Origin: Pelagibacteraceae bacterium
GTDB lineage: Bacteria; Pseudomonadota; Alphaproteobacteria; Pelagibacterales; Pelagibacteraceae
NCBI GenBank assembly: GCA_008638205.1
Contig: VTPO01000001.1
Coordinates: 124,001 to 188,000 of the forward strand
Reading direction: 5' to 3'
DNA: 64,000 nt
Shown here: piece by piece, positions 20,371 through 29,272 of the stretch
Numbering within the stretch: position 1 is the stretch's first letter
How the letters are laid out: every line of letters begins with the position of its first letter
Made by a program: the position numbers and the translations under genes
Notes under the pieces: model-generated
The model's database searches: none
The model's input: the letters and a program-made list of their open reading frames with translations, nothing else
Told to the model about the DNA's origin: nothing

Positions 20371-21504
20371 ATGAAACAAAATTGGATCACTGCAGCATAC
20401 TATCGTGGAGGAACAAGCAAAGGTGTTTTTTTTCAAGCTAAAGACTTACCCACAGATAATCAAGAAGAGTTAAGTAAAATTTTTTTAAAAATTATTGGAA
20501 GTCCTGATCCTAATGGAAGGCAATTAAATGGAATGGGCGGAGGAGTTTCTTCTGTTTCTAAGTCTGTAATTATTAGTCCTTCTAAAAGAGATGATGCAGA
20601 TGTTGATTATAATTTTATTCAATTGGCAGTCGAGGAACCGGTTGCAGAATGGAATAATAACTGTGGAAATTTATCAGGAGCAGTAGGACCTTACGCTGTA
20701 AATACTAGAATAGTAAAATCTAAAGAAGGGGAAAATAAAGTAAGAATTTATCAGGTGAATACAGATAAAATTATACACGCTACTTTTGATGTAAAAGATG
20801 GAATTGCTTCAGTTGAAGGAGACTATTCTATAGCAGGAGTTGCTGGAACAGGATCTAAAGTAAGATTAGATTATTTATCTCCGGGAGGATCTGGAACGGG
20901 AAAATTATTGCCAACAGGAAATGTGGTAGATGAAATTGATATTGAAGGTCATAAAAAAATTAAGGTTAGTATAATAGATGCTGCAACACCTTTGGTTTAT
21001 ATTCTGGCGGAAGATTTGGGACTTACCTGTGTAGAGTCCCCTGACGAATTAGATTCAAAATCTAAAGAGATGGAACTAATTCAAAAAATTAGAAGAAAAT
21101 GTGCCTTTATGATTGGCTTGAGCAAATCTGAAAAAGAGGCTCCCATGAACACTCCAAGAATAGGAATTGTTTCAAAGCCAAAAGATTATACTAGTTTAGA
21201 CAAATCCAAAGTCTCAGCTGGAGACCATGATATTTGCACTCGTATGTTTTCTATGGGCAAAACTCACAAAGCAATTATGGGAACTGCGTGCGTGAATATT
21301 GGAGTAGCAGCTGCCATTAAAGGAACCATACCCTTCCAAGTTAAGAGAGAAGGGGCTAATGATTTGGAACTAAGAGTAGGAAACCCTTCTGGAATTATTG
21401 TTGCAGGCTCTGTCATTAAACAAGATAATGAAACCGTAGAAGCAGTATCTGCTGTGATGTACAGAACGTTTAGGCCACTTATGATTGGTAAAGTTTTAGT
21501 TTAA
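20371..21504 (+). CDS. PrpF-type aconitate/2-methylaconitate isomerase family protein
   Basis: YYRGGTSKGVFFQAKDLP, IGSPDPNGRQLNGMGGGVSSVSKSVI, NCGNLSGAVGP. Confidence 0.85.
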   Translation: MKQNWITAAYYRGGTSKGVFFQAKDLPTDNQEELSKIFLKIIGSPDPNGRQLNGMGGGVSSVSKSVIISPSKRDDADVDYNFIQLAVEEPVAEWNNNCGNLSGAVGPYAVNTRIVKSKEGENKVRIYQVNTDKIIHATFDVKDGIASVEGDYSIAGVAGTGSKVRLDYLSPGGSGTGKLLPTGNVVDEIDIEGHKKIKVSIIDAATPLVYILAEDLGLTCVESPDELDSKSKEMELIQKIRRKCAFMIGLSKSEKEAPMNTPRIGIVSKPKDYTSLDKSKVSAGDHDICTRMFSMGKTHKAIMGTACVNIGVAAAIKGTIPFQVKREGANDLELRVGNPSGIIVAGSVIKQDNETVEAVSAVMYRTFRPLMIGKVLV

Positions 21505-21505
21505 T

Positions 21506-22357
21506 TTAAACAGCTATTCTTGTGTCGCCAGTAATTTGAGTTCTATGCATAACTCTTCTTGTATTTGGATCAAAAGCATCCCTTTTGTGAAGTACATAAA
21601 GATTTTTCCACATTAAAAGATCTCCCACATCCCATTTTTGGGTCCAGGTATATTTATCTTGCGTTGCATGTGCCCATAATTCATCAAGAATTTTTTCACT
21701 TTGCTCTAACGGTAAGCCGACTATATATGCATGAGGCCTTCTACCTAGAAATAATAATTTTTTATTTGTTACGGGGTCTCTTGCAATAATTGGATGCTTT
21801 GCACCTGGAGTTTTGGATGGATCACTAACCTCTTCATATCCTTTTCGAAGCATTCCAGCACTATTGTGTGCACTGTCATGAATTAATAGTTTTCCTTCTA
21901 TTTGCAACTTTAAAACACTAGGAAGCTCATTATAAGCTTCAATCATATTTGCAAAATGAGTATGGCCTTGATTTTCAGGCACTTCCAAAGAATATAAAAT
22001 TCCTGCCTTAGGGGGTATTTCATTGTAAGTCATGTCGGCATGCCAAACAGCCTCACCATCCCCTAAATTTCCAATTGGTTTTCCTAAATTTTTAACATTG
22101 GATATAACGTTAATTTCAGGATGATTTGGTGAAAAATTAATTCCATAAGGATTGGGTGCAGGTAAATCCAGATCCCCAAAATTCTTACTATAATGAATTA
22201 AGCGCTCATCTGATAAGTTCTGTTTTTTAAATACTAAAACTAAATTTTCAGACCAGGCTTGATTAATAAAATCCAATTCTTCTTTGGTTAGGTCTTTTTC
22301 AAGATTAATGTTTCTAATTTCAGCACCAAGAGAACGATTACTTTTTACAATTTCCAT
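21506..22357 (-). CDS. TauD/TfdA family dioxygenase
   Basis: AVWHADMTY HxD motif; LHKRDAFDPNTRRVMHRTQITGD C-terminal motif. Confidence 0.93.
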   Translation of the reverse strand: MEIVKSNRSLGAEIRNINLEKDLTKEELDFINQAWSENLVLVFKKQNLSDERLIHYSKNFGDLDLPAPNPYGINFSPNHPEINVISNVKNLGKPIGNLGDGEAVWHADMTYNEIPPKAGILYSLEVPENQGHTHFANMIEAYNELPSVLKLQIEGKLLIHDSAHNSAGMLRKGYEEVSDPSKTPGAKHPIIARDPVTNKKLLFLGRRPHAYIVGLPLEQSEKILDELWAHATQDKYTWTQKWDVGDLLMWKNLYVLHKRDAFDPNTRRVMHRTQITGDTRIAV

Positions 22358-22406
22358 AAAAAAAAACTATTAGATAGGGTATGTAATTACAATAGTTAAT
22401 TTTAAA

Positions 22407-23753
22407 TTAAATTTTAAAATTTAATACTGCCATTAAATCTTTTATTTTAAAGTCTTCATGTAGAACCAGCTGAATCAATCGATCTACTTGGTCTTTTGGG
22501 TGAGATTTTAATAACTCTTTTGCTTTATTAGAAATTTCTTCCTCATTCATAGGATTATCAGGAGTTCCACGTACAGCTTTCGCATGATGAGATAGTTCTG
22601 AATTATCGTTAAAAACAATTTTTACTTTTGCTTGTCTTTCTGGTCTTGCAATAGCCAATTCTTCACTAGGCACTGCTATTATCTTTTTTCTTACTTCTAG
22701 AACTTCTTTGTCAGTAAATAATTTTTCATCATGCACTTCATTATATCCAATAGTTTTTTTAACAATATAAAGGGCAGCTAGGTGTTGAGCGCAAATATTA
22801 GGAATACTTCTATCGCTAACAATATCAAACCTGTCGGAAGGAATGTCAATTTTAATTTCTTTTATTTCCTTATGATCAAATTGTTTTTGTTTTAAAATAG
22901 CTTCAATGGCATCCAAGATTGCTTGAATGGGAGATCCCACACACCATTTTTTTATCGAAGTGTTATCAATTTCAAAAACAGCTCCAAGATCTTTAATAAT
23001 AATTTCAGGTTTTGGATTGTGTGCAAATGCTTCTAGTAAACCTCTGTGTCCTAAAAGAGGATCTTCAACGGACGTAAAGTTTTCTTTTGCTAACAAAGCA
23101 GAATAAATCCCATTTCTTGTAGTCATTCCTGAAAATACAAATGCTTTTTCAATGTGTTCTTTGTCTCTATTCCAACAGGCAAGTCCGGAAGTTTGTTGAA
23201 TGGTATAGGATAATAAATAATTACACTGTTCTTGATTTAGCTTTAATAAAGAACCTGCAGCCACAGCAGCTCCAAAAATCGTACCGATGCTGTGGGTTGC
23301 AAAAATAGTTGTCTTGGGTGTTTTGTAACCCATGCTCATATTAATTCTAACTCCCACATCATAACCAAGAGCTATCGCTTTTAACAAATCGGAGTGAGAA
23401 GAATTTTCTTTTTCAGCTATAGCTAATGCAGCTGGCACAATGGCACAACCAGGATGAAATCTTCCATTAGTATGAGTATCATCGGTTTCATCGGCATGAG
23501 CTGCCATCCCATTTGATAAGCCTGCATGGATTGCGCTAACTTTTATATCATTTCCAATTAAAGTAGATTCTGGATTTCCACCTTGGGATTTTGCAAATTC
23601 AAAAGCTTTTTTTCCTGGCGGTAATAATCTTCCGGTGAGAATTGCAACCAAGGTATCTAGTAAATGAAAGCGAGTATTTTTTTGAGTTACCTCCGGCAAT
23701 TCATTGTGAATTGCTGAAGCAATGTATTTTGTAAGTTCTTGTTGAATGTCCAT
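22407..23753 (-). CDS. MmgE/PrpD family protein
   Basis: AAHADETDDTHTNGRFHPGCAIVPAALAIAE. Confidence 0.9.
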   Translation of the reverse strand: MDIQQELTKYIASAIHNELPEVTQKNTRFHLLDTLVAILTGRLLPPGKKAFEFAKSQGGNPESTLIGNDIKVSAIHAGLSNGMAAHADETDDTHTNGRFHPGCAIVPAALAIAEKENSSHSDLLKAIALGYDVGVRINMSMGYKTPKTTIFATHSIGTIFGAAVAAGSLLKLNQEQCNYLLSYTIQQTSGLACWNRDKEHIEKAFVFSGMTTRNGIYSALLAKENFTSVEDPLLGHRGLLEAFAHNPKPEIIIKDLGAVFEIDNTSIKKWCVGSPIQAILDAIEAILKQKQFDHKEIKEIKIDIPSDRFDIVSDRSIPNICAQHLAALYIVKKTIGYNEVHDEKLFTDKEVLEVRKKIIAVPSEELAIARPERQAKVKIVFNDNSELSHHAKAVRGTPDNPMNEEEISNKAKELLKSHPKDQVDRLIQLVLHEDFKIKDLMAVLNFKI

Positions 23754-25267
23754 TAATTAAATATCCCTTCTATTTTATTTTTGCTTAAATCGACTGTATT
23801 TTGATCACAAGTAAGATTTAGATTTTGGATTTCGTTTGAATCTAGGTTTTCAAGGTTATCTATAAGGCTAATAAACCTTAATTCTTCTTGTTGCGAAACG
23901 AACCCATTTATAAGAGGTTGCATCTTCTTTATATATTCATTTCTTCCAAAAGGTGTTTTTCCACTAGGATGAGCATTCGCAAAGTCTAATTGTTCTGTGA
24001 TTTTAGTCCCATCATTCATTATCACTTCAATTTTAGCACCCTGCACTTTTTTTAAAGGATCTTTTTCATCATAATATTTTCGATTAAATTCTGGATCCTC
24101 AAATGTTTCAACTTTTTTCCACAATTTAACGGTCTCTGGATTTTGCTTTCTCTCATTACTATAGCTAGTCTCATGATGCCAAAATCCATCCTCTAGAGCC
24201 ACAGCAAAAATATACATTGCTGAGTGATCCAGTGTTTCTCTGGAAGCTTCTGGGCTATATTTTTCAGGATCGTTACTTCCAGAACCCATAACAATATGAG
24301 TATACTTTTTAGAATAAATATTTATTTTTTTAATCTCTTTTAAGTCTTTAATTTTTTCTCTTAGAAGAAATGCCACATCAATAATAGAGTTACCATGATA
24401 GCCAGCTGAATGCTCTTTAGTAAAAGTGGAAAGAATTCCTGCTCGTGGAGCATTTTTTTCTGGAAGATTAATTTCAATATTTTTATTTTCTTTATGAAGC
24501 AAGATAGGAACGATTCCGTAATCTCCTTCCCAAACTGGGCTAGGTCCTTTTTCTCCTCGAATCGCACGGTCAATTGCATCAATCGCATTTCTTCCAACCA
24601 ACCCTGGTGCAAATGCTTTCCAACTGGAAAGATCTCCTTTTCTTCCTTGTCTCGTAAAAATAGAAGTGTGTGCACTGTATTGTATGGCTTGATAAATAGT
24701 TTCATCATCAAGATTTAACATTGCGCCTATGCCTCCTGTAATTGCTGGGCCTAAATGACCTACGTGATCAATTTTATTTGGGTTTAAAGCAATAGACATC
24801 GACAATCGTAATTGAATTTCGTAACTGGTTGCAATTCCTCGGATAAGATCTTTTCCATTTAATTTTTTTTGTTGAGCAACTGCCAAAATAGTTGGAATAC
24901 AATCACCTGGATGACAAGTTTCTTTAGCCATAATGTTATCATGAAAATCTAATTCTCTAACCGCCACTGCATTGGCCCAAGCTGCCCATTCACAATTAAA
25001 TTTTTCATGACTGCTTAATCCAAACAGAGTAGATCCATTTTTATTTTTATGAAACATGGCTTGTGATCTTGCAACACAAACAGGAGCTCTATTGATGGCT
25101 GCGATTGCAACACCTGCATTGTCAATTAAACGATTTCCAACCATCTCATTAATTGATTCATTCGAGTCCCATGGTTGCGCTGCCATTGATGCTAACAGCC
25201 ACGCAAGTTGATTTTTTTTTTCAATTCTTTTTCCTGGGCTGGGGATAATTATTTTATTGGAAATCAT
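23753..25267 (-). CDS. MmgE/PrpD family protein, 2-methylcitrate dehydratase (PrpD)-like
   Basis: AVRELDFHDNIMAKETCHPGDCIPTILAVAQ resembles the PrpD subgroup motif; 504 aa. Confidence 0.88.
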   Translation of the reverse strand: MISNKIIIPSPGKRIEKKNQLAWLLASMAAQPWDSNESINEMVGNRLIDNAGVAIAAINRAPVCVARSQAMFHKNKNGSTLFGLSSHEKFNCEWAAWANAVAVRELDFHDNIMAKETCHPGDCIPTILAVAQQKKLNGKDLIRGIATSYEIQLRLSMSIALNPNKIDHVGHLGPAITGGIGAMLNLDDETIYQAIQYSAHTSIFTRQGRKGDLSSWKAFAPGLVGRNAIDAIDRAIRGEKGPSPVWEGDYGIVPILLHKENKNIEINLPEKNAPRAGILSTFTKEHSAGYHGNSIIDVAFLLREKIKDLKEIKKINIYSKKYTHIVMGSGSNDPEKYSPEASRETLDHSAMYIFAVALEDGFWHHETSYSNERKQNPETVKLWKKVETFEDPEFNRKYYDEKDPLKKVQGAKIEVIMNDGTKITEQLDFANAHPSGKTPFGRNEYIKKMQPLINGFVSQQEELRFISLIDNLENLDSNEIQNLNLTCDQNTVDLSKNKIEGIFN

Positions 25268-25428
25268 TTTTATTTAATTTAATTTTAATTCCTTTGTATT
25301 GCTAGTTTATTTCACTATTAGTTTGATGTTGCAAAATCATATTTCACATTATGAAACTATGTTTTGTATATTGATATAAATTTTTTTTGTGATACTTTTA
25401 TTTCATAAAATAAACAATGGGGGAAATA

Positions 25429-26436
25429 ATGACAAATAACTTTAAAAAACTTTTTGGTTTTTTTTCAGTTGCCGCTTTAATTCTTACTTCTTTAACGGGA
25501 ACAGCAGATGCTGCTTCTCATGCTAAAAAGAAGAGTGGAAGTTACGCAACAAAAAAATGTGATCCAATTCAAGTCGTGATCCATGCTTCATACGGTGGTG
25601 GTACAGATACTACTGCAAGAATGATGTCAGTTAGAACTAGAAGAAATTTAAAAGCTGATATTCAAGTAGTTGGTAAAAGAGGTGGATCTGGAGCAAAAGC
25701 ACAGAACTATGTTTTAACTAGACCAAAAGATGGTTGTACTATTATGGCTCTTACGGAGTCTCATTTATACACAATGGCTAGAGGAAAATCTAACATGAAG
25801 ATCGATGATCTTGTTGGAGTTGCTAGAGCAATGGAAGAGCCAACTTTCATCGTTGTAAATGCTAAAAATAAAAAACTAAGCACAATTAAAAAACTAGTTA
25901 AAGAAGCTAATAAGAAACCAATTACTGCAGGTATTGCATCTATCGGTGGAACTGAACACATTGGTATGTACCAATTTTCAAAAGCTGCTGGCGTACCGTT
26001 TAAAGCAGTTTCTTTTGGTTCAGGCGCACAAAGTTTAGCTGCACTTGCTTCTGGAAAAATCGATGTTGCATTGCTTAATCCAAGTGAAGCTGCAGGATTA
26101 ATCCAAGACAAAAAAGTGAAAGCTGTACTTTTATTGGCTGAAAAAAGAATGCCAGACTATAAAAAAGTACCTTCATCTTATGAACTAGGTTGGAAAGTAA
26201 AAGTTTCAACTACTAGAGGTTATGCTGTTCTTAAAGGAACTCCACAGCCAATCATAAATGAGATCTCTAAAGCAATGGTTAAAGCGATGAAACACGAAAT
26301 ATTCGCTAACTATCTAAAAGGTGCTTCTTTAGACCCTGTTACTAGTCCTGCTGGTACAGAAGTTTGGGATAAGCAACTTAAAGAAAACTTTGCAAATGCT
26401 CAAGATGCATTAAAAGGTTTAGGACTAATTAAATAA
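25429..26436 (+). CDS. TTT system substrate-binding protein (TctC family), second system
   Basis: Signal sequence; IQVVIHASYGGGTDTTARMM...VGKRGGSGAKAQNYV; Shine-Dalgarno gggggaaat favours ATG 25429 over 25417. Confidence 0.88.
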   Translation: MTNNFKKLFGFFSVAALILTSLTGTADAASHAKKKSGSYATKKCDPIQVVIHASYGGGTDTTARMMSVRTRRNLKADIQVVGKRGGSGAKAQNYVLTRPKDGCTIMALTESHLYTMARGKSNMKIDDLVGVARAMEEPTFIVVNAKNKKLSTIKKLVKEANKKPITAGIASIGGTEHIGMYQFSKAAGVPFKAVSFGSGAQSLAALASGKIDVALLNPSEAAGLIQDKKVKAVLLLAEKRMPDYKKVPSSYELGWKVKVSTTRGYAVLKGTPQPIINEISKAMVKAMKHEIFANYLKGASLDPVTSPAGTEVWDKQLKENFANAQDALKGLGLIK

Positions 26437-26456
26437 TCTAGAATTGATATTTATAA

Positions 26457-26996
26457 ATGTCTAAACAAAAACAAAAATTAAATCCCGCAACTAATTTAGT
26501 TGCGGGGTTGGTTCACAAAATTGATTTAATAGTAGCAAGCATTCTTATTATTGGTGGAGCCTTCATGTATTATGAAGCAACTCTTTTTCCTGCTGCTCCA
26601 AATATTTTAGGTGATACATTAAACGCAGATATATTTCCTAAGATGTTAATTGTTCTTATGATTATCTTGGCATGCATTATTCCTTTTGAAATAAGATTTA
26701 TGCCAGAAAAAATTGCAAAAATTGACAAGGATAGATCTGTAAGCTTAGAGCCAATTACCTGGAAAACGATCGTTTTACTTATAACTTTAGTTTCGGTTGC
26801 AGAATTTTTAGGTCCGATGGTTACAATGTTTGTTACCGCGGCTTGTTTCCCTTTAGTGTGGGGAGAAAAAAATTATGTTCGAATAGCAATTTATTCAGTT
26901 GCGTTCCCGCTATTTGTGTATTTCGTGTTCAACAAATTGCTTGGTCTATTTTTTGATCCAGGCGTATTACAATATTTAGTCAAACCAACCAACTAA
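26457..26996 (+). CDS. TTT system small permease TctB
   Basis: 4-TM hydrophobic protein between TctC and TctA genes. Confidence 0.82.
   Translation: MSKQKQKLNPATNLVAGLVHKIDLIVASILIIGGAFMYYEATLFPAAPNILGDTLNADIFPKMLIVLMIILACIIPFEIRFMPEKIAKIDKDRSVSLEPITWKTIVLLITLVSVAEFLGPMVTMFVTAACFPLVWGEKNYVRIAIYSVAFPLFVYFVFNKLLGLFFDPGVLQYLVKPTN
26484..26506 (+). other. Perfect 9-bp hairpin at the 5' end of the tctB reading frame
   Basis: cccgcaact-aattt-agttgcggg, not followed by a T run. Confidence 0.75.
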
Positions 26997-27030
26997 TTAA
27001 CTAACTAACTAACAAAATATAAATTAAATT

Positions 27031-28506
27031 ATGGAAGCAATTTTAAAAGGACTAGGACTATTACTGGAGTGGCAAAATATTTTATTAATTTTCGGAGGAG
27101 TGTTTATTGGGGTTTTGGTGGGTGCGTTACCTGGCTTAAGTTCTCCAATGGCCATTGCTCTTCTTATGCCTTTTACTATTAGTTTAGATCCGGTAGCTTC
27201 TATTGCTATGATGGCAGCTCTTTACTGTGCTGGAACATTTGGCGGATCTATTACAGCCATATTAATTAATGCACCCGGTGCTCCACCTGCAGTTGCGACT
27301 GCATTTGACGGATATCCGATGGCAAGAAACGGAGAACCTGGAAGGGCATTAGGACTTGCTGCAGTTGCTAGCGTTTTTGGTGGTATTTTTAGTTTAATTA
27401 TTTTTATAGCTGCAACTCCTTTATTAGCAGAAATTGCTTTAAGTTTTGGCCCAGTAGAATATTTTGGCTTGTCTATTTTTGCATTGTCTATGTTGGCTTC
27501 TATGAGTGGAAAATCCTCTATTAGAAACCTAATAGCAGGATGTATTGGAGTATTGATCTCAACAGTGGGTGTCCATTTAGCAACTGGTGTAGAACGTTTT
27601 GATTTTGGTGTTTCTGAATTAACAGAAGGTATTCATTTTGTACCTGTATTAATTGGGCTGTTTGCAATGTCAGAATTGTTAACTCAATCTTCAACATTAC
27701 AAGATGCGGTTAGAGTAATGTCAGCAAAGTCATTGAAGCTACCAACTTTTGCAGAGTTAAAAAAATTAAAAAATCTGATTTTAAGGTCTTCGGGTTTAGG
27801 AACTTTTATAGGAATTTTACCAGCAGAGGGTTCAACCGTAGCTGCCATGATGGGTTACAATGAAGCTAAAAGATGGTCTAAAACTCCAGAAAAATTTGGT
27901 ACAGGACATGATGAGGGTATTGTGGGTCCGGAAGCTGCAAACAATGCAGCGGCAGGTGGAGCAATGGTTCCAACTCTTGCCTTGGGTATTCCTGGAAGCG
28001 GAACTACTGCATTAATTTTAGCAGCTTTAGTGATGCATGGATTTAGACCTGGTCCTTACTTAATTACAGAAACACCAGAACTAGTTTATGCTATCTTCGG
28101 AGCTATGCTTATTGCAAACTTTGCCTTTTTGGGAATTGGACTTGCAGGAGCAAGATTTTTCTCTTTGGTTACCTTTATACCAAAAAGATTTTTATGGCCT
28201 TCTGTTTTCATTTTTTCTCTAATAGGATCTTATGCTTACAGCTCAGCTTTTTTCGATGTGTGGGTTATGTTAATCTCAGGTATCGTTGGCTTCTTTATGA
28301 TGAGACACGGTTTTTCTCCAGCTCCATTAGTAATGGGTCTTATTTTAGGACCTTTGGTAGAAGAAACGTTTACTCAAGCGATGGTTATTCATGACAGTAG
28401 CTTCTTTCAGTTCTTTGAAAGTGGTGTCTTTCTTGTCTTTATGGCTTTGACCGTCATAAGCTTAAGTAGTCCTTTTTGGCCAAAGATATTTAAGAAAAAA
28501 AAGTAA
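27031..28506 (+). CDS. TTT system large permease TctA
   Basis: GALPGLSSPMAIALLMPFT, GPEAANNAAAGGAMVPTLALGIPGSGTTA. Confidence 0.94.
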   Translation: MEAILKGLGLLLEWQNILLIFGGVFIGVLVGALPGLSSPMAIALLMPFTISLDPVASIAMMAALYCAGTFGGSITAILINAPGAPPAVATAFDGYPMARNGEPGRALGLAAVASVFGGIFSLIIFIAATPLLAEIALSFGPVEYFGLSIFALSMLASMSGKSSIRNLIAGCIGVLISTVGVHLATGVERFDFGVSELTEGIHFVPVLIGLFAMSELLTQSSTLQDAVRVMSAKSLKLPTFAELKKLKNLILRSSGLGTFIGILPAEGSTVAAMMGYNEAKRWSKTPEKFGTGHDEGIVGPEAANNAAAGGAMVPTLALGIPGSGTTALILAALVMHGFRPGPYLITETPELVYAIFGAMLIANFAFLGIGLAGARFFSLVTFIPKRFLWPSVFIFSLIGSYAYSSAFFDVWVMLISGIVGFFMMRHGFSPAPLVMGLILGPLVEETFTQAMVIHDSSFFQFFESGVFLVFMALTVISLSSPFWPKIFKKKK

Positions 28507-28510
28507 GCAA

Positions 28511-29272
28511 TTGAGCTCAAAAATATCTAACAAAGTAGCTGTTATAACCGGCGGAGCAAGAATGATAGGTCGTGCGACCGCCGTAAAACTTGCAAAACAA
28601 GACTTTGATATTTTAATACACACTGGAGGCAAAAGTTTAGAAGAAGCTAAAAAAACTTCTGAAATGATTTCTGATTTATCTAAAAAATGTGAGATAGTTA
28701 CAGGCGATCTTACTGATTTAAAAACCATCGAATCTATCAAAAATAAAGCTTACGAAATGGGCAATCCTTTGATCTTAATTAATAATGCAGGAATGCGTAT
28801 TCATGAAATTTTTGAAAAAATTATTTACGAAGACTGGAAAAAAATTATGACAGTTAATGTGGATGCTGCATTTCTATGCGCTCAGGCATTAATTGGCTCT
28901 ATGACAGATCACAAATGGGGAAGAGTAGTCAATATTGGAGGAATGTCTGCTCATATTGGAGCAAGGGAAAGAGCACATGTGGTTACTTCCAAAGCAGCTT
29001 TAGTTGGGCTGACCAAAGCCATCAGTATGGAATTTATTGAACGTGGAGTTACTTGTAACTGCGTAGTGCCAGGTTTTATTGAAGATTTCAATTCAGATGA
29101 AAATACCTTACGTGGTCATTGGTTAAAACATCCCCAAACACCAAATCTTGCATCTGGTAGATATGGAAATCCAGATGATGTTGCCGAAGTAATTTCTAAT
29201 TTATGCAAAGAAGAAGCTAATTACATTAATGGACAGGTGCTTCATGTAAATGGGGGAACTTACACACCATGA
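28511..29272 (+). CDS. SDR family oxidoreductase
   Basis: ITGGARMIGRATA, LINNAGMRI, YINGQVLHVNGG; start TTG. Confidence 0.87.
   Translation: MSSKISNKVAVITGGARMIGRATAVKLAKQDFDILIHTGGKSLEEAKKTSEMISDLSKKCEIVTGDLTDLKTIESIKNKAYEMGNPLILINNAGMRIHEIFEKIIYEDWKKIMTVNVDAAFLCAQALIGSMTDHKWGRVVNIGGMSAHIGARERAHVVTSKAALVGLTKAISMEFIERGVTCNCVVPGFIEDFNSDENTLRGHWLKHPQTPNLASGRYGNPDDVAEVISNLCKEEANYINGQVLHVNGGTYTP

Noticed and set aside
24361-24718. Overlapping plus and minus ORFs inside the PrpD-like gene
   Set aside because: Neither shows family motifs; the PrpD-like frame is clearly coding.
26988-27013. Short (aact)n tandem repeat between tctB and tctA
   Set aside because: Only about five 4-bp units in AT-rich intergenic DNA; may be slippage, no supported function.
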